Below are positions 38,676 to 48,800 of a DNA stretch of 64,000 bases, in pieces. The notes beneath the pieces are model-generated. The model saw nothing but the letters and a program-made list of their open reading frames with translations, searched no databases and was not told where the DNA came from. The position numbers and the translations under genes were made by a program. Every line of letters starts with the position of its first letter. The stretch's first letter is position 1. The DNA is from an uncultured Mailhella sp. (GTDB taxonomy: Bacteria > Desulfobacterota > Desulfovibrionia > Desulfovibrionales > Desulfovibrionaceae). The stretch is from assembly GCF_944324995.1 (NCBI RefSeq), contig NZ_CALUYL010000008.1:32070-96069 (forward strand), written 5' to 3'.

Positions 38676-38987
38676 ATGAAGAACATGAACGACCTGCTGC
38701 GTCAGGCGCAGGTGATGCAGAACAAGATTGCGAAGCTTCAGCAGGAAATGGCCGAGAAGGAAGTGGAAGCTTCCGCCGGCGGCGGCATGGTGAAGGTGGT
38801 CATGAACGGCCGTCAGGAAATGAAGTCCATCACCATCGACAAGTCGGTGCTGGAAAGCGGCGACACGGACATGCTGCAGGATCTCATCATCACCGCGGTG
38901 AACGAGGCCGTGCGCATCGGCCGCGCCAATCTCGACCGCGAAATGGCCAACATTTCCGGCGGCATCCATCTGCCGGGCATGTTCTGA
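38676..38987 (+). CDS. ybaB: YbaB/EbfC-family nucleoid-associated protein
   Basis: 103 aa, start MKNMNDLLRQAQVMQNKIAK with AAGGAG upstream, 48 bp after dnaX. Shows the family pattern: N-terminal helix, VEASAGGGMVKVVMNGRQEMKSITID beta region (read as ASAGGGMVKVVMNGRQE), and a second helix LDREMANISGG. Forms a tweezer-like dimer that binds DNA. In many bacteria recR follows, but not here. Confidence 0.92.
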   Translation: MKNMNDLLRQAQVMQNKIAKLQQEMAEKEVEASAGGGMVKVVMNGRQEMKSITIDKSVLESGDTDMLQDLIITAVNEAVRIGRANLDREMANISGGIHLPGMF

Positions 38988-39411
38988 TCGAGTGTTCCGC
39001 GCCGAGGCTTCGGCCGTCGGCGCGGCAGCGCATCGCGCAATTTTCGGCGGACGCGGGCATTGCCCGCGTCCGCCTGCGTTTAAACGCCACGCCCGAAGCG
39101 GCGGACAGCGAAGTCAGCGTTTTTCGCAAAACTCGGCGCGTCCTGCCTGCCGCATCCGCCGCAACATGTTTCGCCGCGAGCGCGTTCACCATATCCGGCG
39201 CGGCGCAGGCGGAGCGTTTGCCGCATGAGCGTTTCTCCTCTGCCGGGCGCACCGCGTGCCGCCCGTTCCCGGATGCTCGGATATTTTTCAACGTGCTTTT
39301 CCGCGGCGCGGAACGTTTTTCCCGCCATATCGGCGTCCCGGGCATTTTTCCTTTCTTGTCGGCAGGAAAGAAGTTTCCTATGATAATGAAAACTGTTCCT
39401 GGAGGATGCCC
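38988..39411. other. Intergenic region between ybaB and the macroglobulin gene
   Basis: No gene supported. Contains CAGCGTTTTTCGCAAAAC at 39115-39132, a partial copy of the dispersed repeat. Downstream gene's promoter should lie in the last 150 bp. Confidence 0.5.
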
Positions 39412-42400
39412 ATGTCGTATCGGGTCACCCTGCTGCCGCTGCTTCTTTTGTGTTTCGTCGCCACTGCCGCGTTCGGCGCGTCGGAATCGTCGCCCGCCTT
39501 TGTCCGCGTGGTGGTTTCGCCTCCGCCGGAAGGCAACGCGCCGCTGACGCTGCTGCTCGATTCCGACGAGGCGTTGTGCAAAAAAGCCTACGGTGAAGAG
39601 TGGGCGGGCCGCTGCTTCGCTTCTCCCGGCAGGGAGGGCGAAATTGTGCGCGGCGCGCGTCTTTCGCCCGACGTTCCCGGCGAATGGCGCTGGGACGACG
39701 GCCGCACGCTTTCCTTCCGGCCGAAAAAGCCGTGGCCTGCGGGGCGGAACTTTGAAGTCTCCCTCGGAGGCGTGCCGCTGCCTTCGCGCGTAAAGCTCTC
39801 TTCCTCCCGTGTGAGCTTTGCCACGCCGCCTCTGGCGTTGCTCAGCCTGAACGCCGACGTGTGGATTGATCCCGATCCTAGCGGCGAGCGGGCCGTGACC
39901 TTCGACATGCGCTTCACCACGCCGCCGGATCGCGCGCTGGTGGAGCGGGACATGCGCCTTGAGGTCTCCGACCCGGCGCTGAAACTAGGCAGGCCGGAAT
40001 TTGTCTGGGGAGAGGACGGCAACTGCCTTGTGCGGGCCCGCGTGCTTGCGCTGGGAAGCATGCCCGCCGTGACGGCGTTTTCTCTTCCCGGCGTGGCCGG
40101 GGAGGTGCGTGCGAAGGGCGCGCGCTGGGTGATTCCCAAGGGCCGGGAAACGGCCCGGGCGCAGGTGACCGTGCCCGGTTCGACCACGATTTTTTGCGTG
40201 AAGAAGGCGTCGCTGGAATCTTCGCGCGATGAGCGGCTTGCCGGAGAGTACCGACTGAATCTGGAAACGAGCCTGCTGGTGCGTCCCGACGAGCTCATGC
40301 GCTCCATGAAGGCGCTGCGCCTGCCCCGTGCGATGAACGAGAACGCCTTGTCCGCCACGGTGTGGACGGCGGCTCCCGTCATCGACGAGGAAACGCTCGC
40401 CCGCGCCGTGCCCGTGGCTCTGGAGCCGTTGCAGCAGGCCGACGTGCCTTCCGGAAAAATAAGTTTCCGCGTGAAGGCGGAGCCGGAGAGCTATCTGCTT
40501 TTCTATCTGCCGCAGGGCTTCGGCCCTTCCCGCGAATACGCGCTCTCTTCGCCGTGGCATGAGGTGTTCCATGCCGCGCCGTTCCGGCCGGAACTTGAGT
40601 TTCTTCAGCCCGGCAACGTGCTCGCGCTCGGCGGAAGTTGCAGGCTGGACGTTCATTCCAGCGGCCTTACCGCCATCCGCTGGCGCGCTTCGCGTGTGCT
40701 CGATTCCTATCTGGGCCTGGCGGCCGCGCAGCCTGCGCCGTTCACGGCCGCGGGCATTCCCTTCGACGTGCTTTCCGATTCGGCCTCGGGCGAAATTTCC
40801 CTGCAGCGCACCGAGCCCGGCGTGCCGCAGTTTTCTTCGCTTGACGCGACGCCCATGTTCAGAAACGGGCGCGGCCTTGCCTACATTGAGCTTACGGGCA
40901 TGGACGGCGACAGGGAAGTGGCCTCGGCCTCGCGTTTTCTGCTTTTGACCGACATGGGGCTCATCGTCAAAAAAGGAGCCGCGGGCGGGCGCGACGTGTT
41001 CGTGTGTTCGCTTTCCGGCGGCACTCCGGTGTCCGGGGCCGTGGTGCGCATTGTGGGCGTCAACGGGCTGCCCGTGGCCGAGGCCGTCACCGACGCCGAG
41101 GGTCGCGCCGTGCTGCCTTCCGTGTCCGGTCTGGAGCGGGAGCGTCGTCCCATTGCGATCACGGCCTGGAAAAAGGGCGCGGGCGGCGAGGACATGGCCT
41201 GGCTGCCTCTGGCCGACGAGAGCCGCGTGGTGGATTTGTCCCGCTTTTCCACGCAGGGGCAGACCAGCGAAGCCGACGGCGTGAACGCCTACGTGTTCAG
41301 TCAGCGCGGCATGTTCCGTCCCGGCGAGACGCTGCGTTTCGGCGTGCTGGTGAGACGGGGCGACTGGAAGGCGCTTCCCGCCGACATGCCGCTTTTTGCC
41401 GAGCTTGTGGATCCTTCGGAGCGCACCATGTTCCGGCGGCTGTTCAAGGTGGGGGCCGACGGCATGGCCGAGGTGAGCTGGCAGGCGCCGGAAAGCGCGG
41501 CGTCGGGCCGCTATCGTCTCGACGTGCGCACGCCGGACGCCCACGGCATGGACGTGGTGCTCGGTTCGGCGGCGGTGCGGCTGGAGGAATTTCAGCCCGA
41601 TTCCATGGCGCTTTCGCTTGCTCTTCAGCCTGCGCCCGGCCGGGGTTGGCTGGAGGCGTCGAGCGCGAGCGCCGCGGTGACGCTCCGCAATCTTTTCGGC
41701 ATGCCTGCGGCGGACCGGCGGGTGCGCGCGCAGCTCTCGGTGTGGCCCACGGCGCTGTCCTTCCCCGGTTATGAGGACTTTTCCTTCCACGACGCCATGC
41801 CCTACAAGGGTTCGCCGCTCACGCTGGAACTGGGCGAGACGCGCACCGACGCCGAAGGTTGCGCCGTGCTGCCGCTGCCTCTGGACAAGTTGCGCGGCGG
41901 CACGCTGCGCTGTCGGCTTCTGGTGGAAGGCTTCGAGCCCGGCGGCGGGCGCGCGGTGACGGAAGAGAAGGAATTTCTTGTGTCGCCGCTCGGCTGCGTG
42001 CTCGGCTTCCGTCCGACGGGTGTGGCCGGCAATCTGGACTTCATTCCCGAAGGCAGCGAGGCCGCGCTGGAATTCGTGGCGCTCGGGCCCGATCTTGCTC
42101 CCGCCGATCCCGGAGAACTGTCGTTCCGGGTGTCGGCAAGGCGCTACGTGACGTCGCTCGTCACGGACAGGGACGGCCGCTACCGCTACGAGGATACGCC
42201 CGTGGACAGCGTGATTGCCGAATCGCGCGCGGCCTTCGGCCGCGACGGGCGGGCCCGCTGGAGCGTTCCCACCGGAGCGTGCGGCGAATTTCTGCTGGAA
42301 GTGCGCAACAGCCGGGGGCTTGTCATGGCTTCCGTGCCCTTCACCGTGGCCGGCAACGCCGATCTGCGCCTTGCCGGGCTCTCCGCGCTTCCTTCCGGCT

Positions 42401-44988
42401 CTTTGCGCATGCATCTGGAGAACTCTTCGAGCGCTTCCGGCGGACGCATCCGGGCGTTTATTTCTTCGCCCTACGAGGGGGCGGGCCTCATCACCTTGGA
42501 GCGCGACAGCGTGGCGGCGTGGCGCTGGTTCCGTGCGCCTGCCGGGGACAGCGTGCAGGAAATAGAGATTCCGCGCGACTTCGAGGGCCGCGGCTACGTG
42601 AGCGTGTCGCTGGTGCGCTCGCTCTCTTCGCCGGACGCCTTCATGAATCCCTACGTGTTTGCCGTGTCTCCCGTTTCCGTGAACGTGGAGCGGCGCGACA
42701 TGCGCCTTCGCGTGGAAACGCCCCGCGAGCCGGTGCTGCCCGGAAGCTCCATTCCGGTGACGGTGGAATCCGGCCGGGCCGGGCGGGCGCTGCTTTTTGC
42801 CGTGGACGAAGGCGTGCTCAGGCTGACCGCCTTCCCCACGCCCGATCCGCTGCGCTACCTGCTGAACGACAGGGCGCTGGAAGTGGAAACGCGTCAGATG
42901 TTCGATCTGCTCATGCCCGATCACGGAACCTTCCGCATGCCGGCGTTCGGCGGCGACATGGGCATGGCCGGAAGCCGCTTCCACAATCCCTTCAAGCGGC
43001 GGAACGAGCCTCCCGTGAGCTGGTGGTCCGGCCTCGTGGAGCTCGCGGCCGGAACGAACCGTTTCGACATTCCCGTGCCGGGCTATTACAGCGGCACGGT
43101 GCGGGTGATGGCCGTGGCGGCCTCGCCGGACGCGGCGGGCAGCGCTTCTGCCGAGGCGACGGTGCGCGGGCCGGTGGTCGTGACGCCGCAGCTTCCGGCG
43201 CAGGTTTCGCCCGGCGACAGATTCGAGGCGGCCGTGGCCGTGGCCAACAACGGCGACGGGCCGCTTCACGCGACGCTTTCGGTGAAGACCGACGACGCGC
43301 TGCGCCTGATCGACGCGCCGCCTTCCGAAATCACGGTGGCGGCGGGCGCGGAAACGGTGCTGCCGTTCCGTGTGGAGGTTGCGGATCGTCCGGGCGGCGC
43401 GGAAATCTCGTTCACGGTGGCGGCCGACGGCGTGAACGTGACGCGCTTTGGCTCGCTGTCCGTGCGTCCGGCGTCGGCGCTGCGCGCAAGCGCAAAGGTG
43501 GGAGTCGCCACGTCGTCCACAACGCTGAGCACGGGGCGCACGCTCTATCCCTACGGGGCCGAAGGTTCGGCCTCGGTTTCCGCGCTGCCTCTGCCTGCGC
43601 TGCGGGGTCTTGTGCGCTATCTCGACGCCTATCCCTACCCCTGCGTGGAGCAGCGCATCAGCCGGGCCATGCCGTACGCGCTTTTCCTGAAGCGTTCCGC
43701 GCTGTTTGCGGAAAGCGGCAATGCGGATGAGGCGCGCCGGACTGCACGGGAGAGGGTGGACGACGCGCTGCGCGCCGTGGAATCCTCGCTCAGCTGGCGC
43801 GGCGTGTCCCTGTGGCCCGGCGAGGAGCCGGATCTTCTGGTGACGGCCTATGCCGCGGACTTTCTGCTGACGCTTCAGGAATGCGGCCTCTCCGTGCCCG
43901 GCGGCATGCACACAAGCGTGTTCAACGCGCTGGAGCGTGCGGCGGACAAGGTTCCCGCCTCTCTGGAGGAGAGCCGCGAGCTGGCCTACGCGCTGTGGGT
44001 GCTCACCCGCGAGGGACGCATCACCACGCAGGCGCTGGAACAGCTGCTGCTCCGTCTGGAAGATTTTCCCGGCTGGCAGCAGGATGTGACGTCCTCGCTC
44101 ATTGCCGCGTCCGGCGCCGTCATGCGCATGAAAGATGCGGTGCTGCCGCTTCTTGACCTGTATCGGAAGCCGGGGGCGGAATTTCGCGCAACGCGGCTGG
44201 ATGCGCTGGCTGCGCTCAGTCTGCGCGCGTCCGTGCTGGCGAGGCATTTCCCCGACCGTCTGGACAAGGCGCGGGAAGAGATTGTGGAGGAACTTTTCGA
44301 CGCGACGAACGGCGGCCGGTACGTGACGCTTTCCGCGGCGCTGGCCGTGCGGGCGCTGTTCGACATGGAAAAGGCCGCGCCCGTGCCGGAAGGCGTGTCG
44401 CTGCGCTGCGCGGAGGTGCAGCCCGGCTTCGCTCCGGGCGACGGGCAGCCGCAGATGCTGGAAAACATGCTCACGCTGTCGGCTCCCGGCTGCGCCTCCT
44501 ACGCGCTCGACGTTCCCGCAGGCGGACAGCCGCTGTACTGGGAGGTTTCCGATGCGGGCTTCGACCGCAAGGCGCCGGAAGGCGCGCTTTCCGAAGGCAT
44601 GGAGGTGACGAGAACCTATCTTGACGCCGAAGGGCTTCCCGCAACGAAGATCCGGCAGGGCGACCTTCTCACGGTGAACGTGACGGCGCGCTCTTACGGC
44701 GGTCCTCTCAAGGACGCGGTCATTGTGGATCTTCTTCCCGGCGGCTTTGAAATGGATCTTTCCTCTCCCGTGAGCGCGTCGGAAGCCTCGTCGGAAGGGC
44801 TGATCGTCGATCGCAGGGAGGATCGGATGATTCTCTTTGCGTCGCTTGAGGCCGAGCCTTCCGTGTTCACCTACCGCATCCGCGCGGTCAGCCGGGGAAC
44901 CTTCACCCTGCCGCCCGTGCAGGCGGAAGACATGTACCGCCGCGACGTTCGGGCCTTCTCCTCGGGCGGAACGGTGAATGTGGAATAG
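39412..44988 (+). CDS. Bacterial alpha-2-macroglobulin family protein
   Basis: 1858 aa. The start at 39412 has GGAGG 6 nt upstream; an ATG at 39406 would be too close. Sec signal (SYRVTLLPLLLLCFVATAAF), no lipobox. The large multi-domain body has MG-like beta domains and, near residue 1411, the thioester motif C-V-E-Q (YPYPCVEQ), then an alpha/alpha barrel region. In the YfhM-type family the protein traps proteases in the periplasm to protect the cell when the outer membrane is damaged; it typically pairs with PBP1C. The pbpC gene follows by 55 bp, matching that pairing. Confidence 0.92.
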   Translation: MSYRVTLLPLLLLCFVATAAFGASESSPAFVRVVVSPPPEGNAPLTLLLDSDEALCKKAYGEEWAGRCFASPGREGEIVRGARLSPDVPGEWRWDDGRTLSFRPKKPWPAGRNFEVSLGGVPLPSRVKLSSSRVSFATPPLALLSLNADVWIDPDPSGERAVTFDMRFTTPPDRALVERDMRLEVSDPALKLGRPEFVWGEDGNCLVRARVLALGSMPAVTAFSLPGVAGEVRAKGARWVIPKGRETARAQVTVPGSTTIFCVKKASLESSRDERLAGEYRLNLETSLLVRPDELMRSMKALRLPRAMNENALSATVWTAAPVIDEETLARAVPVALEPLQQADVPSGKISFRVKAEPESYLLFYLPQGFGPSREYALSSPWHEVFHAAPFRPELEFLQPGNVLALGGSCRLDVHSSGLTAIRWRASRVLDSYLGLAAAQPAPFTAAGIPFDVLSDSASGEISLQRTEPGVPQFSSLDATPMFRNGRGLAYIELTGMDGDREVASASRFLLLTDMGLIVKKGAAGGRDVFVCSLSGGTPVSGAVVRIVGVNGLPVAEAVTDAEGRAVLPSVSGLERERRPIAITAWKKGAGGEDMAWLPLADESRVVDLSRFSTQGQTSEADGVNAYVFSQRGMFRPGETLRFGVLVRRGDWKALPADMPLFAELVDPSERTMFRRLFKVGADGMAEVSWQAPESAASGRYRLDVRTPDAHGMDVVLGSAAVRLEEFQPDSMALSLALQPAPGRGWLEASSASAAVTLRNLFGMPAADRRVRAQLSVWPTALSFPGYEDFSFHDAMPYKGSPLTLELGETRTDAEGCAVLPLPLDKLRGGTLRCRLLVEGFEPGGGRAVTEEKEFLVSPLGCVLGFRPTGVAGNLDFIPEGSEAALEFVALGPDLAPADPGELSFRVSARRYVTSLVTDRDGRYRYEDTPVDSVIAESRAAFGRDGRARWSVPTGACGEFLLEVRNSRGLVMASVPFTVAGNADLRLAGLSALPSGSLRMHLENSSSASGGRIRAFISSPYEGAGLITLERDSVAAWRWFRAPAGDSVQEIEIPRDFEGRGYVSVSLVRSLSSPDAFMNPYVFAVSPVSVNVERRDMRLRVETPREPVLPGSSIPVTVESGRAGRALLFAVDEGVLRLTAFPTPDPLRYLLNDRALEVETRQMFDLLMPDHGTFRMPAFGGDMGMAGSRFHNPFKRRNEPPVSWWSGLVELAAGTNRFDIPVPGYYSGTVRVMAVAASPDAAGSASAEATVRGPVVVTPQLPAQVSPGDRFEAAVAVANNGDGPLHATLSVKTDDALRLIDAPPSEITVAAGAETVLPFRVEVADRPGGAEISFTVAADGVNVTRFGSLSVRPASALRASAKVGVATSSTTLSTGRTLYPYGAEGSASVSALPLPALRGLVRYLDAYPYPCVEQRISRAMPYALFLKRSALFAESGNADEARRTARERVDDALRAVESSLSWRGVSLWPGEEPDLLVTAYAADFLLTLQECGLSVPGGMHTSVFNALERAADKVPASLEESRELAYALWVLTREGRITTQALEQLLLRLEDFPGWQQDVTSSLIAASGAVMRMKDAVLPLLDLYRKPGAEFRATRLDALAALSLRASVLARHFPDRLDKAREEIVEELFDATNGGRYVTLSAALAVRALFDMEKAAPVPEGVSLRCAEVQPGFAPGDGQPQMLENMLTLSAPGCASYALDVPAGGQPLYWEVSDAGFDRKAPEGALSEGMEVTRTYLDAEGLPATKIRQGDLLTVNVTARSYGGPLKDAVIVDLLPGGFEMDLSSPVSASEASSEGLIVDRREDRMILFASLEAEPSVFTYRIRAVSRGTFTLPPVQAEDMYRRDVRAFSSGGTVNVE

Positions 44989-45043
44989 CAGGCGGGGCTT
45001 TTCCTTCCCTTGGGGAGGGAGAAGCCCTGCGGCGGGAGTTTGC

Positions 45044-47368
45044 ATGCGCGCCGTGGTGTGGAAAGTCGTCGGCCTGATGGCGCTGCCGCTGATTCTTTTC
45101 TGGCTCTGGCTTGCGGCCGCTCCGAAGCCGCCGCTTCTGGACGGCGTGGATTTTTCGCCGCTGGTGCTGGGCAGGGAGGGAGAGCCGCTCCGCATGGGCC
45201 TGACGAGCGACGAGAAGTTCCGGCTGCGCGTGCGTTTGGACGAAATTGCGCCCGAAGCCGTGAACGCCGCGCTCCGGTACGAGGACAGGCATTTCTACCG
45301 GCATCCCGGCGTGAATCCGTTTTCCATGCTGCGGGCGGGGCTCTCCATGCTGGGCGGCTCGCGGCGCATGGGCGGCTCCACCATCACCATGCAGGTGGCG
45401 AGGCTTAGGCTCGGGCTTTCCACCACCACGGTGGCGGGCAAGCTTGAGCAGATGGCCCGCGCGCTTCAGTACGAATACCACTACGAAAAAAGCGAGATTC
45501 TCGAAGCCTACTTCAATCTTGCGCCCTACGGCGGCAACGTGGAAGGCATCGGCGCAGCCGCGCGGGTGTACTTTCATGTTTCGCCGTCGCGCCTGTCGTT
45601 TTCCGAGAGCGCGGCGCTTGCCGCCGTGCCGCAGAATCCCGTGCGGCGCAGTCCGCTGAACGGCCCGGACTTCGAGTCCGCCCGCGCCCGCATGGTGCGT
45701 CTTGTGCTGCCGGGGCGGGACGCCGGGGAGAAGGGCGGAGCGCTCGGCCTGGGCGGTTCCGGCGAGGGGAAGCTCCCGCCGCTTCGCGTGTATGCTCCGT
45801 CCTCGCTGCCTTTTGACGCGCCGCACGTATCGAGCGAACTTCTGCCCCTTTCCCGGGAAGGGCGGCCCGTGCGCTCCTTTGTGGACAGGCGTGTTCAGAA
45901 GATTCTGGAACGGGCCGTGCAGGGCTTTGCCGCGCGCGGCAGAAGGTACGGACTGAACAACGCCTCCGCGCTGCTCATCCACTGGCCGAGCATGGAGATC
46001 CGCGCGCTGGTCGGTTCGGCGGACTTTTTCAGCAGCGCCATTTCCGGGCAGGTGGACGGCACGAACGCCAAACGTTCCCCGGGCTCCACGCTCAAGCCCT
46101 TCATCTACGCTCTGGCCCTCGATCAGGGCCTCATTCATCCCCGCACCCTTCTTGAGGATTCGCCCCGCAGCTTCGGCGGCTACGATCCGGAAAACTTCGA
46201 CCGCGTGTTCCGCGGGCCGCTCCCCGCCGAGGAGGCGCTGCGCTCAAGCCGCAACATTCCGGCCATTCTGCTGGCCTCAAAGCTGAGGCCGGGGCTGTTT
46301 TCCTTTTTGCAGCGGGCGGGAGTGGAGTTCGCCTTCAGCGAGGAGCACTACGGCCTCAGTCTGGTGCTCGGCGGCGCGGAAGTGACCATGCGCGAGCTCG
46401 GCGGCCTCTACGCCATGCTGGCGAATCGGGGCGTGTGGCGTCAGAGCCGGCTTTTTGAAGGCGAGAAGACGCGTCCTGCCGTGTCGCTCCTGTCGCCGGA
46501 AGCGGCGGTCGTCACGCTGCGCATGCTGGAAGACGGCGCGCATTTCGTGCGCACTTCCTCCGGCCCGGTGCCGCTGCGCTTCAAAACGGGCACGTCCAAC
46601 GGCTTTCGCGACGCGTGGACGGCGGGCGTGGTCGGCCCCTACGTGCTCGTGGTGTGGTCGGGCAACTTCGACAACCGCGCCAATCCGCTGCTGGTGGGCG
46701 GCGAGGTTGCGGCTCCTCTTTTTGCCGACATCGCCCAGGCGCTGGCCTTTGCCGAGCCCGATTTCGCCGATCTGGTGCCGCGCATGCACGAAGGGCTCAA
46801 CATCACGCGCGAAAAGGTGTGTACGGCCACGGGCGACATCGACACCTCCCTGTGCCGGGATGTCACGGAAACCTGGTATATTCCCGGCCGTTCGCCCACA
46901 CGCTCTTCGGGCGTGTTCCGCACCATTCTCATCGACAGGGAAACCGGGCTTCGCGCCTGCGAACCCGTGCTGGGACGCACGGAGGAAGTGGTGTGGGAAT
47001 TCTGGCCTTCCGATCTGCGGGCGCAGTTTCTGCGCGCCGGCGTGGTCAAGCCTTCGCCTCCGCCCTTCGGGCCGGGCTGCGGACAGACGCCTGTTGCGGG
47101 AACGCCGCCGCGGGTGATTTCTCCCAAGGAAGGCGTGATCTATCAACGCCGTCTTTCGTCGCCCAAGACAACCGGCATTGCGCTGACGGCGAGCGCGGAC
47201 GCCGACGCCAGGGCCGTGTTCTGGTTTGTGAAGGAGCGCTTCATCGGCCGCGCCGCGCCGGGCGAAACGCTGCTCTGGCAGCCGGAGGACGGCGTGCATG
47301 AACTGCGGGTGGTGGACGATAAGGGCCGCGCCTCGTCGCAGAAGGTGACGGTGCGCACGCTGCCGTGA
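45044..47368 (+). CDS. pbpC: Penicillin-binding protein 1C
   Basis: 774 aa; start at 45044 with GGGAG upstream. One N-terminal membrane anchor (VWKVVGLMALPLILFWLWLA); transglycosylase motifs EDRHFYRHPGVN and GGSTITMQVARL; transpeptidase SxxK at S348-K351 (SPGSTLKPF), SRN, and K514-T-G (FKTGTSN). The C-terminal part after about residue 640 is a BiPBP_C domain. Polymerises and crosslinks peptidoglycan; linked with the macroglobulin for repair of damaged envelope. Confidence 0.95.
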   Translation: MRAVVWKVVGLMALPLILFWLWLAAAPKPPLLDGVDFSPLVLGREGEPLRMGLTSDEKFRLRVRLDEIAPEAVNAALRYEDRHFYRHPGVNPFSMLRAGLSMLGGSRRMGGSTITMQVARLRLGLSTTTVAGKLEQMARALQYEYHYEKSEILEAYFNLAPYGGNVEGIGAAARVYFHVSPSRLSFSESAALAAVPQNPVRRSPLNGPDFESARARMVRLVLPGRDAGEKGGALGLGGSGEGKLPPLRVYAPSSLPFDAPHVSSELLPLSREGRPVRSFVDRRVQKILERAVQGFAARGRRYGLNNASALLIHWPSMEIRALVGSADFFSSAISGQVDGTNAKRSPGSTLKPFIYALALDQGLIHPRTLLEDSPRSFGGYDPENFDRVFRGPLPAEEALRSSRNIPAILLASKLRPGLFSFLQRAGVEFAFSEEHYGLSLVLGGAEVTMRELGGLYAMLANRGVWRQSRLFEGEKTRPAVSLLSPEAAVVTLRMLEDGAHFVRTSSGPVPLRFKTGTSNGFRDAWTAGVVGPYVLVVWSGNFDNRANPLLVGGEVAAPLFADIAQALAFAEPDFADLVPRMHEGLNITREKVCTATGDIDTSLCRDVTETWYIPGRSPTRSSGVFRTILIDRETGLRACEPVLGRTEEVVWEFWPSDLRAQFLRAGVVKPSPPPFGPGCGQTPVAGTPPRVISPKEGVIYQRRLSSPKTTGIALTASADADARAVFWFVKERFIGRAAPGETLLWQPEDGVHELRVVDDKGRASSQKVTVRTLP

Positions 47369-47621
47369 GCGAGGGCGGCGAGTCCGCGTTTTTCGGAAAG
47401 CCTGGACGCCCTTGGCTAAGCGTCGGGAAAAGGCGCGCGTTGGGCACACCCTGCCGTGCGGCGTGCTGCCCGGCGCGGGCAAGAGCCGGGCCTGCGCTGC
47501 CCGGTTCTGCTGCGCCGTCTGGCTGTTTCTGAAAAGCGCGGGGGCGGGGGAGGCGAACAAAAGCTCTGCTCTGGCCGGAGCGTCGGATGCCTGAACACAC
47601 CCGGGCGGAACTTGGCCGCGC
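47369..47621. other. Intergenic region between convergent pbpC and RluA-family genes
   Basis: Contains GCGTTTTTCGGAAAG (47388-47402), a partial dispersed repeat, and GC-rich inverted repeats. No gene seen. Confidence 0.5.
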
Positions 47622-48584
47622 CTAGGCCTTTTTCTCTTCCGGGTGGCAGCGCCACGGCCCCTTCCACGGGGGCGCGAGCTCGAAACGCTTCGTCCCGCCG
47701 CCGGGAAGCGGCAGCGCAAGACGGAAGGCGTGCAGTTTCAGGCCTTCGCGCGGTGCGGCTTCGGTGTTGCCGTACCACGGATCGCCCACGATGGGATGAC
47801 CGCGCGAGGCAAGCTGCACGCGTATCTGATGCGTGCGCCCGGTGATGAGACGGATGAGCAGAAGCGTGTGGGCGCGGCCGCGAATCGTGCGTTCCTCAAG
47901 GGGCGTGACCACGCAGCGGGCTTCTCTTGCTTCGTCGCTTTCCGCATGAGCGGAGGCCTTCACGCGCTGCTCGCGCCTGTCGCGGGTGAGAAAGTCCCGC
48001 AGCTCCTCGGGGCCGCGCTTCTCCCAGCTTCCTTCCACCCAGGCCAGATATTCCTTGCGCGGCCGCTCTTCGCCCCGCCCCGCGAGCGCGTCCGTAAGCA
48101 GTCGCACGGCGGCGTAGGTCTTGCCCGCCACAAGAAGACCGGAGGTGTCCTTGTCGAGCCGGTGTACGGGCGCAGGCACGAAATCTGCGCGGGCCCGCTC
48201 TTTTGCAAGAATGGAAGCCACGCTTTCCCTGTGCCCCGTGCCTCCCTGCACGGGAAGTCCCGCAGGTTTGGCGATGACGAGGATGTCCTCATTCTCGAAC
48301 ACGACGGCAAGTTTGGACGGCGCGGCTTCGACTCTCGCCTCCTTGCGGGTTTCTTCTCCCGCAGGCAGGCGCTCGGCAAAGGGCGGCACGCGCACGAGAT
48401 CGCCTTCGTTCAGGCGGTCGAAGGCCTTCGACCGCGCGCCGTTGACGCGCACCTGCCCGGTGCGTATCCAGCGGTGCAGATCGCCTGCGGGCGCGCTGAC
48501 GCGGCGCTGAAGAAAATTAAGGAGTTTCTGCCCCGATTCCGCCCTGCTGACGGAAAGAGCCTTTGTTTCCTTTGCGTTATCCAT
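47622..48584 (-). CDS. RluA-family 23S rRNA pseudouridine synthase
   Basis: 320 aa. N-terminal S4 RNA-binding domain (residues about 15-75: LLNFLQRRVSAPAGDLHRWI, RTGQVRVNG), then the catalytic domain with HRLDKDTSGLLVAGKT, whose Asp is the nucleophile, and the GRTHQIRVQLASRGHPIVGDPWYG motif. Resembles RluC, which modifies 23S U955/U2504/U2580, but the exact target cannot be read here. Convergent with pbpC. Confidence 0.9.
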   Translation of the reverse strand: MDNAKETKALSVSRAESGQKLLNFLQRRVSAPAGDLHRWIRTGQVRVNGARSKAFDRLNEGDLVRVPPFAERLPAGEETRKEARVEAAPSKLAVVFENEDILVIAKPAGLPVQGGTGHRESVASILAKERARADFVPAPVHRLDKDTSGLLVAGKTYAAVRLLTDALAGRGEERPRKEYLAWVEGSWEKRGPEELRDFLTRDRREQRVKASAHAESDEAREARCVVTPLEERTIRGRAHTLLLIRLITGRTHQIRVQLASRGHPIVGDPWYGNTEAAPREGLKLHAFRLALPLPGGGTKRFELAPPWKGPWRCHPEEKKA

Positions 48585-48718
48585 GCTTTTGAACGGTCCT
48601 TTTGCAACGCGCGTCGCGTGTTTTACTTTGATTCAGCATAAATTTTTTTTCTTTTTGCGTCCAGATTGCTGACAAGCAAGAAAAAGCCCGTTTTCCCGGA
48701 AAGGACGAAAGAAACGAC

Positions 48719-48747
48719 TTGTGTATCCAGGGTATTCCTGCTATGTA
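48719..48747 (+). promoter_or_regulatory. Putative promoter of rpsA
   Basis: TTGTGT, 17-nt spacer, TATGTA, about 55 bp before the rpsA start. Confidence 0.4.
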
Positions 48748-48800
48748 GAGAAACCTGCCCGACGAGGGCAGAAATCTGTTTGTTAGGTTGGAGGATCCGT

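Noticed and set aside
39985..45195. 1736-aa minus-strand frame
   Set aside because: Arg/His/Gly-rich shadow of the alpha-2-macroglobulin gene, which has a signal peptide and thioester motif on plus.
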